From NCBI GenBank assembly GCA_011523515.1, contig WTGO01000050.1:1-53111 (forward strand): a DNA stretch of 53,111 nucleotides, given 5' to 3'. The stretch comes from Chloroflexota bacterium (GTDB taxonomy: Bacteria > Chloroflexota > Anaerolineae > Aggregatilineales > Phototrophicaceae). Below are positions 33,000 through 42,250 of the stretch, piece by piece (the stretch's first letter is position 1; each line of letters opens with the position of its first letter). A program made the position numbers and the translations under genes. The notes under the pieces were generated by a model that was given only the letters and a program-made list of their open reading frames with translations, was not told the DNA's origin and did no database searches.

Positions 33000-33923
33000 T
33001 TGTTTACAACTATTCGAGACCTGTTCAAGTTCAGCCCTTCGTTTCGCGTCGGATCGCTCATCCTGCTGCTGGTGGTGGTCATGCTGGTGCTGTCGGCATT
33101 TTCGCCCTATGAAGAAGACAAGCTGCGGCGCAAAGTCAAACGCAACCAACCGCCCTCGGCTGACTTTATCTTCGGCACGACATCGCAGGGTCAAGACGTA
33201 TTCTGGATGTTGACCTTCAGTGTTCGCAACACGCTAATCATTTCCGTTATCGCGGTGCTAATCGGGCGCGGCATCGGCGTCGTCCTGGGCATGGTCTCGG
33301 GTTACTTTGGCGGGACGTTCGACCGGGTTACGCAATCCATCGTCGAGAGTGTGATCGTGATTCCGCGATTACCTTTGCTCATATTAATCGGCGCCATTCT
33401 GCGCGGCCAGTTGACGATATATTCGCTCGGCATTCTTATCGGCTTGCTGGACTGGGCCTATCCCTCAAAGCGTTACCGCGCGCAGATTTTGAGCTTGCGC
33501 GAGCGCGATTTCACGCATACGGCCGTGTTCAGCGGCATGAGCACCGTCAAGATCGTGATTCGCGAGCATCTGCCCTTTATCATTCCCTTTATGCTGGCGG
33601 ATGTCATCAGCGGCTTCCTCTTCTCCATCGGCATCGAGGTGACGCTCTCGTATCTCGGCCTGGCAAACCTAGACAGTCCCACCATCGGAACCATGATTTA
33701 CTGGGGCAATTATTATCAGTCGATTTGGGTGGGTCGTTCCTGGGTGTTAATCGCGCCAATCGTGGCGACGGTGCTGCTGGTGCTGGGCTTCTATCTGATG
33801 TCTGTGGGGCTGGGCGAATACCTCGACCCGCGGAAGCGCCTCGTGAGACTGACGGCGCATTTGGGCGAAGAGGCGCAGGATGACGACCCGCGCAAAGAAA
33901 AGGAAGACGTATGGGCACCATAA
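33000..33923 (+). CDS. ABC transporter permease, DppC/OppC type
   Basis: 307 aa. An early membrane helix (VGSLILLLVVVMLVLSAF) is followed by FIFGTTSQGQDVFWML, the usual 'GTDxxGRDVFSR' region of this family. Further helices and the coupling segment LSLRERDFTHTAVFSGMSTVKIVIREHLPFI follow. The start is TTG at 33000 with a strong AGGAGAGG 6 bases upstream. It overlaps the next gene by 13 bases. Confidence 0.93.
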   Translation: MFTTIRDLFKFSPSFRVGSLILLLVVVMLVLSAFSPYEEDKLRRKVKRNQPPSADFIFGTTSQGQDVFWMLTFSVRNTLIISVIAVLIGRGIGVVLGMVSGYFGGTFDRVTQSIVESVIVIPRLPLLILIGAILRGQLTIYSLGILIGLLDWAYPSKRYRAQILSLRERDFTHTAVFSGMSTVKIVIREHLPFIIPFMLADVISGFLFSIGIEVTLSYLGLANLDSPTIGTMIYWGNYYQSIWVGRSWVLIAPIVATVLLVLGFYLMSVGLGEYLDPRKRLVRLTAHLGEEAQDDDPRKEKEDVWAP

Positions 33924-34912
33924 TCGAGACCAACGATCTACGTGCCTATTACATCACTCAAGCTTACGGCGTCGAGCGCACGGTAAAAGCGGTTGACGGC
34001 ATTACGCTGCGGATTCAAGAGGGCGAGGTCTATGGCATCGCCGGCGAATCGGGCTGCGGCAAGTCGACACTGCTGCGGATCTTGCTGGGCGCGTATCAGC
34101 CGCCGCTGACGGTTGTGGGCGGCGAAGTAAAGTATCACCTCGACGGCGATATTCTCAACGCGGCTGACATGAGCGAGGAGCAGCAGCGGGACTTGAAATG
34201 GCGAACGATTTCATATATCCCGCAAGGCTCGATGCATGTGCTCAATCCGGTACGGCGCATCCGCGATACTTTTCACGACTTCATCAGCGCGCACCGAGAT
34301 GTGACAAAGTCTGAATCGTATCAGCTGACGGCGGATTATCTGCGCGATTTGGGGCTGCCCGAGAAAGTGATGGCTTCCTATCCGCATCAGCTTTCGGGCG
34401 GCATGCGGCAGCGTGTGACCATCGCCCTGGCCACGATTCTCTGGCCCAAACTCATCTTCGCTGACGAGCCGACCACGGCGCTTGATGTCGTGGTGCAGCG
34501 CGGCGTCATTCAAATGCTGAAAGACGTGCAGCAGAAAGAAGGCAGTACGCTGGTGCTGATCACGCACGATATCGGCGTACACGCCAATTTGGCCGACCGC
34601 ATCGGCATTCTTTACGCCGGCAAGCTGGTGGAAGAGTCGGACACGAAGACGATTCTGGAAAGCCCGCGGCATCCTTATACGCGCTACTTAATCGAGTCGC
34701 TGCCCAGCCTCGATTCGCGCGAAGAACGCCTGGCCATCCCCGGGCGACCGCCTGCGCTGGATCGACCGCCCAGCGGCTGCCGATTCCATGAGCGCTGTCC
34801 GCTTGCGATGGAGGTCTGCAAGACGGTCGAGCCCGAGCTGATTCAGATAGAGCCGAATCATTTCACCGCCTGTCATGTGGTCGAGGAGGAGTTGGGTCGT
34901 GTCGCAGTCTGA
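33911..34912 (+). CDS. ABC transporter ATP-binding protein, DppD/OppD type
   Basis: 333 aa. Walker A GESGCGKST, signature LSGGMRQRV, Walker B LIFADEPTTALD and the switch His in LVLITHDIG are all present. The C-terminal oligopeptide-transporter extension ends in the Cys motif CRFHERCPLAMEVC. It powers import together with the next ATPase. ATG 33911 lies inside the end of the permease gene, with AAAAGGAAG upstream. Confidence 0.96.
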   Translation: MGTIIETNDLRAYYITQAYGVERTVKAVDGITLRIQEGEVYGIAGESGCGKSTLLRILLGAYQPPLTVVGGEVKYHLDGDILNAADMSEEQQRDLKWRTISYIPQGSMHVLNPVRRIRDTFHDFISAHRDVTKSESYQLTADYLRDLGLPEKVMASYPHQLSGGMRQRVTIALATILWPKLIFADEPTTALDVVVQRGVIQMLKDVQQKEGSTLVLITHDIGVHANLADRIGILYAGKLVEESDTKTILESPRHPYTRYLIESLPSLDSREERLAIPGRPPALDRPPSGCRFHERCPLAMEVCKTVEPELIQIEPNHFTACHVVEEELGRVAV

Positions 34913-35945
34913 ACCACTGCTTCAAATTGAGAACTTGACCAAGGTCTTTCATATCCGCCAGGGCTTCGCCTCGCAGGACTTCCATGCCGTGGACAACGCC
35001 TCGATTGTCATCGACTCGGACAAACCGGAGATTTTCGCGGTGGTCGGGGAAAGCGGCAGCGGCAAGACTACGCTGGCCAAGATGGTTCTGGGTATGGAAA
35101 GCTCTTCCCAGGGTATCTTGCGATATAAGAATCGAGTCGTCAATGACATCAGCCGCAAGGAAATGAAGACCTGGTTCTACCGCGAGGTGCAGCCGGTGTT
35201 TCAGGATCCTTTCGCCGCCTTCAGCCCCTTAAAGCGGATCGACAGCTATTTGTATGAGACGGCGCAGAATTACAAGATGGTGGCGGACAAAAAGGAAATT
35301 CCGCGCTATGTCAACGAAGTATTGAGCGAGGTTGGCTTGACGTTGGCCGAAATCGCCGGGCGCTATCCCAACGAACTCTCCGGCGGGCAGGCGCAGCGCG
35401 TTGCCATCGCCCGCGCCCTGATCACCAAACCGTCCTTGATCGTCGCCGACGAGCCGGTATCCATGCTGGACGCCTCGCTGCGCATGTCCATCGTCAATAT
35501 GTTCCGCAAGCTGAAAGAAGACAACAACGTCAGCGTCATTTACATCACGCATGATTTGGCGACCGCCTACTACACGGGGGATCGCATCGCCGTTATGCTG
35601 CGTGGCTGGATCGTGGAGATGGGGCCCACTGAGCGAGTGCTTGGCAATCCTTTGCATCCCTATACCCAGAATCTGAAGACATCGATTCCCAGCATCAAAT
35701 CGGATGAAACCTGGGGCGAGAAAATCGACCTGGCCGTCATTGAAACGGACGAATACACGCGCACCGGCTGCAAATTTGCCGGTCGCTGTCCGGCGGTGAT
35801 GGATATCTGCCACGACAACATTCCGCCCAGCGTCACGCACGAAGGGCGCACGGTCAAGTGCTTCCTTTACGATGAATCGGTCGACCCGGCACAGAAAACT
35901 GCGTTGACGCCCGCTGTTGGTCAGGAATCTCGATTCGACTCATAG
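34899..35945 (+). CDS. ABC transporter ATP-binding protein, DppF/OppF type
   Basis: 348 aa. Walker A GESGSGKTT, signature LSGGQAQRVAIARAL, Walker B LIVADEPVSMLD and the Cys-containing C-terminal extension GCKFAGRCPAVMDIC are clear. GTG 34899 was chosen over the ATG at 34875 because AGGAGGAG ends 7 bases before it and the protein then begins MSQSEPLLQIENLTK, as usual. It overlaps the previous ATPase gene by 14 bases. Position Q in VFQDPFAAFSPLKRI shows the normal Q-loop. Confidence 0.94.
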   Translation: MSQSEPLLQIENLTKVFHIRQGFASQDFHAVDNASIVIDSDKPEIFAVVGESGSGKTTLAKMVLGMESSSQGILRYKNRVVNDISRKEMKTWFYREVQPVFQDPFAAFSPLKRIDSYLYETAQNYKMVADKKEIPRYVNEVLSEVGLTLAEIAGRYPNELSGGQAQRVAIARALITKPSLIVADEPVSMLDASLRMSIVNMFRKLKEDNNVSVIYITHDLATAYYTGDRIAVMLRGWIVEMGPTERVLGNPLHPYTQNLKTSIPSIKSDETWGEKIDLAVIETDEYTRTGCKFAGRCPAVMDICHDNIPPSVTHEGRTVKCFLYDESVDPAQKTALTPAVGQESRFDS

Positions 35946-35948
35946 CTA

Positions 35949-36884
35949 ATGGCTGAAAGTCAGCGGCAGCAGCGCATTCGACGACGACTGCAGCGACTTC
36001 CCCGCTTTACTCGCTTACTAGCATTTCTGTCAGATCAGCTCTTTGTCCGTTCGTCGCTCTGGCAGACCATGCGCCGGGACACGCGGCATCCGGTAGCGCG
36101 CCATCTCAGCCGTCATCTGAAAGCCGGATGGCGATTGCCCATCCTGCCTTTCAGCCTGTTCTGCGCGCTGCCGCTCTTGATACTCATCGCCTATACCTAC
36201 CATGCGATCAGCGATGCGATCGGCTGGGCGCTGCCGCTGTACTTGATGCTGTTCAGCGCGCTCTATTGCGCGGTCTGGATCGCGCGCATCGTCGCCCTGA
36301 TATCGCGGCAAGCCCGCAGCGGCGCCCTGGACGAAGTCAGCGTGATTCCACCTGGGCGCGTATTTGTCTACCTGACGATCTGCAAGGTGGTTTTGAACGA
36401 AGGCGATGTTCTCTACTGGCTTGGTCTACTGCGGCGGGTGCTGGCCGGTGGCGTCTTCTTGATGCTGCTCATGTCGCTTTGCATCGCGGCGGCGCTGATG
36501 GACCAGCTGAGTCCTTGGGAGCTGGCCGCCGTCTTTTTGGAATTGACGCTCATCGCCATCGTGATCCAGCTGGAGCATACGCAATCCACGCTAATCGCCT
36601 GCCTTCTGGCGGTCCTCGGCGGCAGCCGCCTGCGCAGCTCATTCGACCGCCCGAGCATCACTGTTGCCGTCTTTCTGTTGCTGCAGGTTCTGAGCTATTC
36701 CCTAGCTATTGGCGCGGCCGTCGCGCTCGGGCTGCCGAGCTTGAGCCACGCGTTGGCGCTATTTCTCGTGGCGCGCGAAATGCTGATTATGCTGCTGTGG
36801 CGGGTCATCCTGCGCGACGCCAACGAAGACGCCTTGCCGTCCCGCGCTTTGCTGTGGAAAGACGTGCTGCGGCGCAATGTATGA
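35949..36884 (+). CDS. multi-pass membrane protein, unknown function
   Basis: 311 aa, not recognised. A basic N-terminus (about 60 residues, many Arg) is followed by some eight hydrophobic segments, beginning PILPFSLFCALPLLILIAY and ending with LALFLVAREMLIMLLWRVI. A short polar loop (RQARSGALDEVSVIPPGRV) separates the first pair from the rest. It begins 3 bases after the ABC ATPase stop, with no clear ribosome site, so translation is probably coupled. An accessory role to the transporter or to the oxidoreductases downstream is only a guess. Confidence 0.75.
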   Translation: MAESQRQQRIRRRLQRLPRFTRLLAFLSDQLFVRSSLWQTMRRDTRHPVARHLSRHLKAGWRLPILPFSLFCALPLLILIAYTYHAISDAIGWALPLYLMLFSALYCAVWIARIVALISRQARSGALDEVSVIPPGRVFVYLTICKVVLNEGDVLYWLGLLRRVLAGGVFLMLLMSLCIAAALMDQLSPWELAAVFLELTLIAIVIQLEHTQSTLIACLLAVLGGSRLRSSFDRPSITVAVFLLLQVLSYSLAIGAAVALGLPSLSHALALFLVAREMLIMLLWRVILRDANEDALPSRALLWKDVLRRNV

Positions 36885-36952
36885 CAGCGCCGGCAATCTG
36901 CGTTAAACTTCTGCGCGATAGATCAGGCTTACGGGCATAAAGGACGTGATGC

Positions 36953-37363
36953 ATGCTGGATAAGTCGCAGTGGCGCTGTCTGGAAGCGCTTTTGGATACG
37001 ATAATTCCGCCGGATGACTTTCCCGGCGCGGTGGACGCGGGTGTGGGCACATACTTACGGCGCCAACTTGAGGGTGATTTGGCTGAACTATCGCCCAGTT
37101 ATCGGCTTTGGCTGAGCGACCTGGACGCCGAATCTCGGGCGGGCGCGGGCAAGTCTTTCGCCGAGCTGGACGCGGAAGCGCGGACGTCGCTGCTAAAACA
37201 CGTAGAGCGGGGCGATGTCGCCACGGACTGGTCGCTGGACCCGGCGCCGTTTTTCAGGCAGGTCGTCGAGCATTGCGCCGAGGGCTATTACAGCGATCCT
37301 GATAACGGCGGCAACCGCGATGGCAGCGGCTGGCGCATGATCGGCTACGAGGTGCGCGGATGA
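36953..37363 (+). CDS. gluconate 2-dehydrogenase subunit 3-like protein
   Basis: 136 aa. The N-terminus (LEALLDTIIPPDDFPGAVDAGV) matches the small gamma subunit of FAD-dependent gluconate/sugar dehydrogenases. Those subunits chaperone or export the catalytic subunit. It has no obvious Tat signal. Its stop overlaps the ATG of the GMC oxidoreductase (ATGA), as expected for a subunit pair. AAAGGA lies upstream of the start. Confidence 0.85.
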   Translation: MLDKSQWRCLEALLDTIIPPDDFPGAVDAGVGTYLRRQLEGDLAELSPSYRLWLSDLDAESRAGAGKSFAELDAEARTSLLKHVERGDVATDWSLDPAPFFRQVVEHCAEGYYSDPDNGGNRDGSGWRMIGYEVRG

Positions 37364-39018
37364 CAGACTTCAATGCGATCGTAGTGGGCTCCGGCGCCGG
37401 CGGCGGTGTGGCGGCAGCTGTACTGGCGGAAGCGGGCAAATCGGTACTGCTGCTGGAGCGCGGTCGCAGCCTTTCGTTTGACGCTGTCGGGCGCGATCAC
37501 CTGCGCAACCAGCGCATGCCCGTGTACGGCCACAATGCCGGCCCCGATCTTGAAGGCAATCCGCGTACGCTCGAGCCCGATTCCTTCCCGATACCGGTCG
37601 GGCGGGAATTGGGCAATCTGCGCTTGCTGCGGCCGCATGAGCCGGGCTACCAGAACAACGCCGCCTGCGTCGGCAGCGGCACGCGCGTATACGCCGGGCA
37701 AGCCTGGCGCTTCATGCCGCAGGACTTTCTCATGGCCAGCGAGTACGGTGTGCCTGCCGGCAGCTCGCTAGCCGATTGGCCCATCAGTTATGACGACCTG
37801 GCGCCCTATTATGAGAAAGTGGAGTGGGAGATCGGTATCTGCGGCGACCATCGCACGATGACGCACCTGCCCGCATACGCAAAGCCCTATCCCATGCCGG
37901 CCTTGCCGCTGCCGCACAAATCCGGGGTGCACAAGAGCGGCCTGGACGCCTTGGGCTGGCATTCGATGCGCGTACCCCGTTTGATCAACTCCGTGCCTTA
38001 CAACGGGCGGCCCGGCTGCATCAATTGTCAGCAGTGCGTCGGCTTCGCCTGCCCGGCTGAGGCCAAGAATGGTAGTCACAATACCACCGTTCCGCGCGCG
38101 CTGCGATCCGGCTATTGTACGCTGCGTACGGAAGTTATGGCACAGCGGCTGGCCTGCAGTGAAGGCGGGCGCGTCATCGGCGTGACCTATATTGACGCGG
38201 ATGGCGCCGAGGCTACCGCCACGGCTGATGTGGTCGTGCTCAGCTGTGGCGCGGTGGAGACGGCGCGGCTCCTGCTGAATTCGGCGACCGCCCAGGAACC
38301 AACCGGCATAGGCAACGCCGGCGATCAAGTCGGGCGGCATCTGCAGGGGCACTATTACTCCGGCGCGGTAGGGCTGTTTCCTGACATCATGTGGGATGGC
38401 GTCGGCCCGGGCTGTTCTATCGCCACCAGTCAATTCAATCATGGTAATGAGGGCATTGTCGGTGGCGGCTTCCTGGGCGATGAAGATATTGTCACGCCGG
38501 TGACGCTCTGGAAGCGGCATTACCCGCCGGACGCGCCGCGCTGGGGAATCGAAGCCAAGCGCTATATGCGGGATAACTTCCGACGCATCAGCGATGTCAT
38601 CGGTCCCACGCAGGAGATCCCCAGCCCGGACGCGCGCGTCTCGGTCAATCGCGACGTGAAAGATCGCTATGGCATTCCGGTGGCGCATTTATCAGGCAGC
38701 GCCCATCCGGAAACCGTGCGTACGTCCACATTCATGCACGAACGCGCCAAGGAATGGCTCTGGGCTTCGGGCGCGATCAAGGTCTGGGGGCAAGCGCCGC
38801 CGCGCTACCTCTCGGGCGGGCAGCATCAGGCCGGCACCTGCCGTATGGGCGATGATCCGGCGAGTTCAGTGGTCGACCCCTTCTGCCGCGTGCATAGCCA
38901 GGACAATCTCTTCATCGCCGATGGGTCGCCCCATGTGACCAACGGCGGGTTCAATCCGGTGGAGACTATCATGGCGCTGGCTTGGCGCACGGCGGAGAAG
39001 ATCGCGAAAGACTGGTAG
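37360..39018 (+). CDS. GMC-family FAD-dependent sugar dehydrogenase
   Basis: 552 aa. The N-terminal FAD-binding segment is VVGSGAGGGVAAAVLAEAG. The C-terminal GMC signature HQAGTCRMG...NLFIADGSPHVTNGGFNP holds the active-site His/Asn pair. A Cys cluster (C220, C223, C226, C231; PGCINCQQCVGFACP) matches the position where FAD-linked glucose/gluconate dehydrogenases bind an iron-sulfur cluster. It should oxidise a sugar or polyol and pass electrons to a membrane carrier. It pairs with the small subunit just upstream. No cytochrome c subunit is nearby. Confidence 0.93.
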   Translation: MTDFNAIVVGSGAGGGVAAAVLAEAGKSVLLLERGRSLSFDAVGRDHLRNQRMPVYGHNAGPDLEGNPRTLEPDSFPIPVGRELGNLRLLRPHEPGYQNNAACVGSGTRVYAGQAWRFMPQDFLMASEYGVPAGSSLADWPISYDDLAPYYEKVEWEIGICGDHRTMTHLPAYAKPYPMPALPLPHKSGVHKSGLDALGWHSMRVPRLINSVPYNGRPGCINCQQCVGFACPAEAKNGSHNTTVPRALRSGYCTLRTEVMAQRLACSEGGRVIGVTYIDADGAEATATADVVVLSCGAVETARLLLNSATAQEPTGIGNAGDQVGRHLQGHYYSGAVGLFPDIMWDGVGPGCSIATSQFNHGNEGIVGGGFLGDEDIVTPVTLWKRHYPPDAPRWGIEAKRYMRDNFRRISDVIGPTQEIPSPDARVSVNRDVKDRYGIPVAHLSGSAHPETVRTSTFMHERAKEWLWASGAIKVWGQAPPRYLSGGQHQAGTCRMGDDPASSVVDPFCRVHSQDNLFIADGSPHVTNGGFNPVETIMALAWRTAEKIAKDW

Positions 39019-39044
39019 CGAGACTGTTCCGGGAGTCTGGTCAA

Positions 39045-39866
39045 ATGAATCACACGATTATGGACGAGCAGGTGCAGTTCTATCAGGACAAGGGCTTTGT
39101 GGTCATTCACGATTTTTTGACCGCGGACGAATTGGAGACCTGGCGGCAATGTGTCGGCGAGGCGGTGGCGAACCGCGGCAAGCGCAAGCTGGCGGATGGC
39201 AGCAGCATTGAGGAGGACAATTATTACGCCCGCGTCTTCACGCAGCGCATCAATTTGTGGAACGACCACGAAGGCATGCGCCGGCTGATGCTGGATGACC
39301 GGCTGGGCAAAATGGCGGCCGATCTGGCGCAGGTCGACGGCATTCGCATCTGGCACGATCAAGCGCTGATCAAACCGGCCTGGGGCAACCCGACCGCTTG
39401 GCACCTCGACAATCCCTACTGGTCATTCTATTCGCGCGCTGCCATTAGCCTGTGGGTGGCGCTTGACGATGTGACGCGCGACAACGGCTGCCTCTATTTC
39501 ATCCCCGGCGCGCATAAAACCGCCACCTACGACAATGTCGGCATCGGCAGCAATATCGGCGATTTGTTCAACGCCTATCCGGAATGGAGCGGGCAAGAGG
39601 CGGTCGCGGTTGAAATGCAAGCTGGCTCCTGCTCCTTCCACAACGGCTTGTGCGCGCATGGCGCCGGCGCCAATATGACGCCTCACGCGCGCCGGGCCAT
39701 GACTTGCGCCTATATGCCCGATGGCAGCGCCTTCAACGGGCAGCAGAACATTTTGCCGCAAAGGCTGTTCGAGAGTTACGAGATCGGCGATCTCATTGAC
39801 AACGACGCGCAGACGCCGCTGATTTTTCATCGCAGCAAGGACTACGTTCGCTATTCCCCCCTCTAA
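39045..39866 (+). CDS. phytanoyl-CoA dioxygenase (PhyH) family protein
   Basis: 273 aa Fe(II)/2-oxoglutarate-dependent oxygenase. The iron-binding triad is H120, D122 (AWHLDNPYW) and H205 (LCAHGAGANM), and R216 (HARRAM) is the likely 2-oxoglutarate-binding Arg. The family hydroxylates lipids, amino acids or small metabolites; the substrate here is unknown. ATG 39045, with GGGAG about 10 bases upstream, gives the normal N-terminus (YQDKGFVVIHDFLTADEL). It follows the GMC gene by 26 bases. Confidence 0.92.
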   Translation: MNHTIMDEQVQFYQDKGFVVIHDFLTADELETWRQCVGEAVANRGKRKLADGSSIEEDNYYARVFTQRINLWNDHEGMRRLMLDDRLGKMAADLAQVDGIRIWHDQALIKPAWGNPTAWHLDNPYWSFYSRAAISLWVALDDVTRDNGCLYFIPGAHKTATYDNVGIGSNIGDLFNAYPEWSGQEAVAVEMQAGSCSFHNGLCAHGAGANMTPHARRAMTCAYMPDGSAFNGQQNILPQRLFESYEIGDLIDNDAQTPLIFHRSKDYVRYSPL

Positions 39867-39867
39867 A

Positions 39868-39890
39868 TCTCCCTCCAAAATGAGGGGAGA
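39868..39890. terminator. bidirectional terminator candidate
   Basis: TCTCCCTC (39868-39875) pairs with GAGGGGAGA (39882-39890), with one bulged base and a 6-base loop, followed by CTTTATT. It sits between the convergent PhyH and sulfatase genes, where a shared terminator is expected. Confidence 0.5.
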
Positions 39891-39897
39891 CTTTATT

Positions 39898-41238
39898 CTA
39901 GAGCCTGAATGGCACTGTGCCGGTGTCGTCCAGCGGATAGCCCCACTGGTTGATATAGCTCATGCCATCGAGAAATTCGTCGCCCAGCGCGTCCAGCTCA
40001 CGCTGCAGCAACGCGTCCAGCTCGGCCTGTAGCGGGGTGGATTCCGGCTGATTCGCCCGATTGTCCAGCTGCCAGGGATCAGCAACGTTGTCGTAAAGCA
40101 GCCAAGGACCTTCCAGCGTACGGCAATAGGTATAGCGCTCGGTGCGGAGGCCGCGATATTCCCGGCCGCCGACCGGACGCGGCCATTCGCCAAAGGGGTG
40201 GAAGCAGGCCAGCAGGGCGGCTTGACTGTCAACCGCTTCGCCGCGCAGCGCCGGCGAAAAGTCTTGTCCCTCGACCGTACTCGGAATCGGCAGGCCGCAA
40301 ACGCCAAGCAGCGTAGGCATGATATCGTGCGCATTGAGAAATGGCGAGACCTCGCGCGTATGTCGTCCGTACGCGGCCGGATAACGCAGCAGGAAGGGCA
40401 CGCGAATTGATTCGTCCCAAGGTTTCTGCTTCCGAGTCATGCCCTGCGAGCCTAACATGTCGCCGTGGTCCGAGGCGAAGACCAGCACCGTGTCGTCAGT
40501 CAGAGCGAGTTCATCCAGAGTCGCCAGGATATCGCCCACGCTTTTGTCGATGGCGCTGCAGTGCGCGTAGTAGCCCGCCAGCCACTCGCGCGCGTCTTCC
40601 GCCATATCCGCCGGCACGTTGGCTCGCAATTCGATATCGCGCGGGTCGTAGATGTCGCGAAATTCCTGCGGCGCGGTCTCGTAGGGGTTGTGCGGCGGTC
40701 CCCAGGACAGGACGAGCAAGAAAGGCTGACCGGCCGCGCGCGATTCCATGAAGCGCTGCGCCGCCGCTGTCTGCGCAAAGACATCATAACCGTCCCAGAG
40801 GCGCTTGGTCGCATCATCACCGTCGTAGTAAAGTGACTGATTGTAGTCGTGCGTGCATTCCAACGCTTGAAACGTGTCGAATCCCAGGCGGCGCTCCGGC
40901 GGGATGTAATTGCTGCGGCCCTGCCCATCGACATGCCACTTGCCGATGAAGGCGGTGTCGTAACCGGCCGCCTTGAAAGCATCGCCCAAGCCGACGGGCT
41001 CGCTGCTGATAGGCACGTCATTGACGATCACGCCGTGCGTCAGCGGGTACTGCCCGGTGAGGAAGCTGGCGCGCCAAGGGCAGCAGACGGAATAGCCGGA
41101 GGTCGCGTTGCGAAAATTGATGCTCTCGCCCGCCAGCCGGTCGATATTCGGCGTCCGCACTTGCGAATTGCCGGCGTAACCCAGCGCCTGCAAACGCCAC
41201 TGATCGGTCAGCAGAAATACGACATTAGGTTTTGGCAT
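39898..41238 (-). CDS. sulfatase (Cys-type)
   Basis: 446 aa. The active-site signature CxPxR is intact as CCPWR (C52-R56) followed by ASFLTG, so C52 should be converted to formylglycine. Other landmarks are the N-terminal NVVFLLTDQWR, ASDHGDMLGSQGMTRKQKPWDESIRVP and a C-terminal LLYDNVADPWQLDN. It would remove sulfate esters from a glycan or small molecule. No signal peptide is seen, so it is probably cytoplasmic. ATG 41238 has GGAAA 6 bases upstream. It ends a minus-strand run with a reductase, an RraA-like enzyme and a dehydrogenase. Confidence 0.95.
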   Translation of the reverse strand: MPKPNVVFLLTDQWRLQALGYAGNSQVRTPNIDRLAGESINFRNATSGYSVCCPWRASFLTGQYPLTHGVIVNDVPISSEPVGLGDAFKAAGYDTAFIGKWHVDGQGRSNYIPPERRLGFDTFQALECTHDYNQSLYYDGDDATKRLWDGYDVFAQTAAAQRFMESRAAGQPFLLVLSWGPPHNPYETAPQEFRDIYDPRDIELRANVPADMAEDAREWLAGYYAHCSAIDKSVGDILATLDELALTDDTVLVFASDHGDMLGSQGMTRKQKPWDESIRVPFLLRYPAAYGRHTREVSPFLNAHDIMPTLLGVCGLPIPSTVEGQDFSPALRGEAVDSQAALLACFHPFGEWPRPVGGREYRGLRTERYTYCRTLEGPWLLYDNVADPWQLDNRANQPESTPLQAELDALLQRELDALGDEFLDGMSYINQWGYPLDDTGTVPFRL

Positions 41239-41265
41239 TGCGTTTCCATTCGCTCGTAACCTGAC

Positions 41266-42222
41266 TTAATTCCAGAATGCATCCCATTCCTTGCGAAAGG
41301 CGGCTAAACCTTCCGCCACGTTGAAGGCGCGCCGTCCCAGCGCTGCGGCCGTGCGCTCGGTGCTGGCGCGGGTGCGGTAGGGGATGCCGATATGGCGCAT
41401 TTCGTCCAGCACGGCCTGGTCGGTGCGGGTGGGCGCGATCAATGCTGGATCGGCGTCAAAGGCGGCGGCGATCTGATGTGCCAGGTCGATGCGATTAATC
41501 CATTCGCCGCCGAAACAATGGAATATGCCAGTCCCGTCGTGCTGCGCCAGCCGCAGCAGCATATCGGCGCAATCAGAAGCCAAGGTGGGATGCGCCTCGT
41601 CATTGACCTTGGGCCCGGTCCAGACCACCGCCGGCAAGCCCGCCGCCAGCCGGTAGATGACATGGACCGAAAAGTCGAAGCCGAGGCCGTTCTCCTTGCG
41701 CGCCAGCGACGGCGCCGCGTAATTCAAGCCGTAGATGCCGGCCAGCCGACCCACGCCGTAGTTCAGCCCGTCCATGGCGCCCAGTTCGCGCTCAGTTGTG
41801 AGCTTCATAACACCGTAGAAATTTACCGGATTGGGCGGCGAGGTCTCGTCGACCAGGCTGGCACGCCCGTCAAAGACCCAGTCCGACGACACGAACACCA
41901 GCCGCGCGCCGACTTCGCGACAGGCTTCCGCCAGCGCGCGCGTGCCATCCACCATGAGCGACCAGCAGAACTCGCGTTGTGTGTCCATGACGATTTGGTC
42001 GAGGATGGCGGCGGCATGGATGACCGCGTCCGGTCGATATTGGCGTATCGAACGTCGGATCCCTTCATGATCGGAGAGGTCAAGCGGGTCCAACTGGTAG
42101 TCGACCTCCCACTCCGGCTCGGGACCGAATTGCGAGGCGATGATTTCCCAGCCGCGCTGCCGCGCCAGCCGAATCACATTGCTGCCCACCAAGCCGGTGC
42201 CGCCGGTTACGTAAAGACGCAT
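41266..42222 (-). CDS. NAD-dependent epimerase / RmlD-like sugar reductase
   Basis: 318 aa extended SDR. The NAD-binding TGGTGLVGSNVI is at the N-terminus and the catalytic YGVMK in mid-protein, with LVFVSSDWVFDG typical of dTDP-4-dehydrorhamnose-reductase-like proteins. Substrate unknown. No other rml genes are close, so a catabolic role on sugars is as likely as dTDP-rhamnose synthesis. ATG 42222 has GAGGAAGAG upstream. Confidence 0.88.
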   Translation of the reverse strand: MRLYVTGGTGLVGSNVIRLARQRGWEIIASQFGPEPEWEVDYQLDPLDLSDHEGIRRSIRQYRPDAVIHAAAILDQIVMDTQREFCWSLMVDGTRALAEACREVGARLVFVSSDWVFDGRASLVDETSPPNPVNFYGVMKLTTERELGAMDGLNYGVGRLAGIYGLNYAAPSLARKENGLGFDFSVHVIYRLAAGLPAVVWTGPKVNDEAHPTLASDCADMLLRLAQHDGTGIFHCFGGEWINRIDLAHQIAAAFDADPALIAPTRTDQAVLDEMRHIGIPYRTRASTERTAAALGRRAFNVAEGLAAFRKEWDAFWN

Positions 42223-42250
42223 TTTGCTCTTCCTCGCGGTTCGTCAACCC

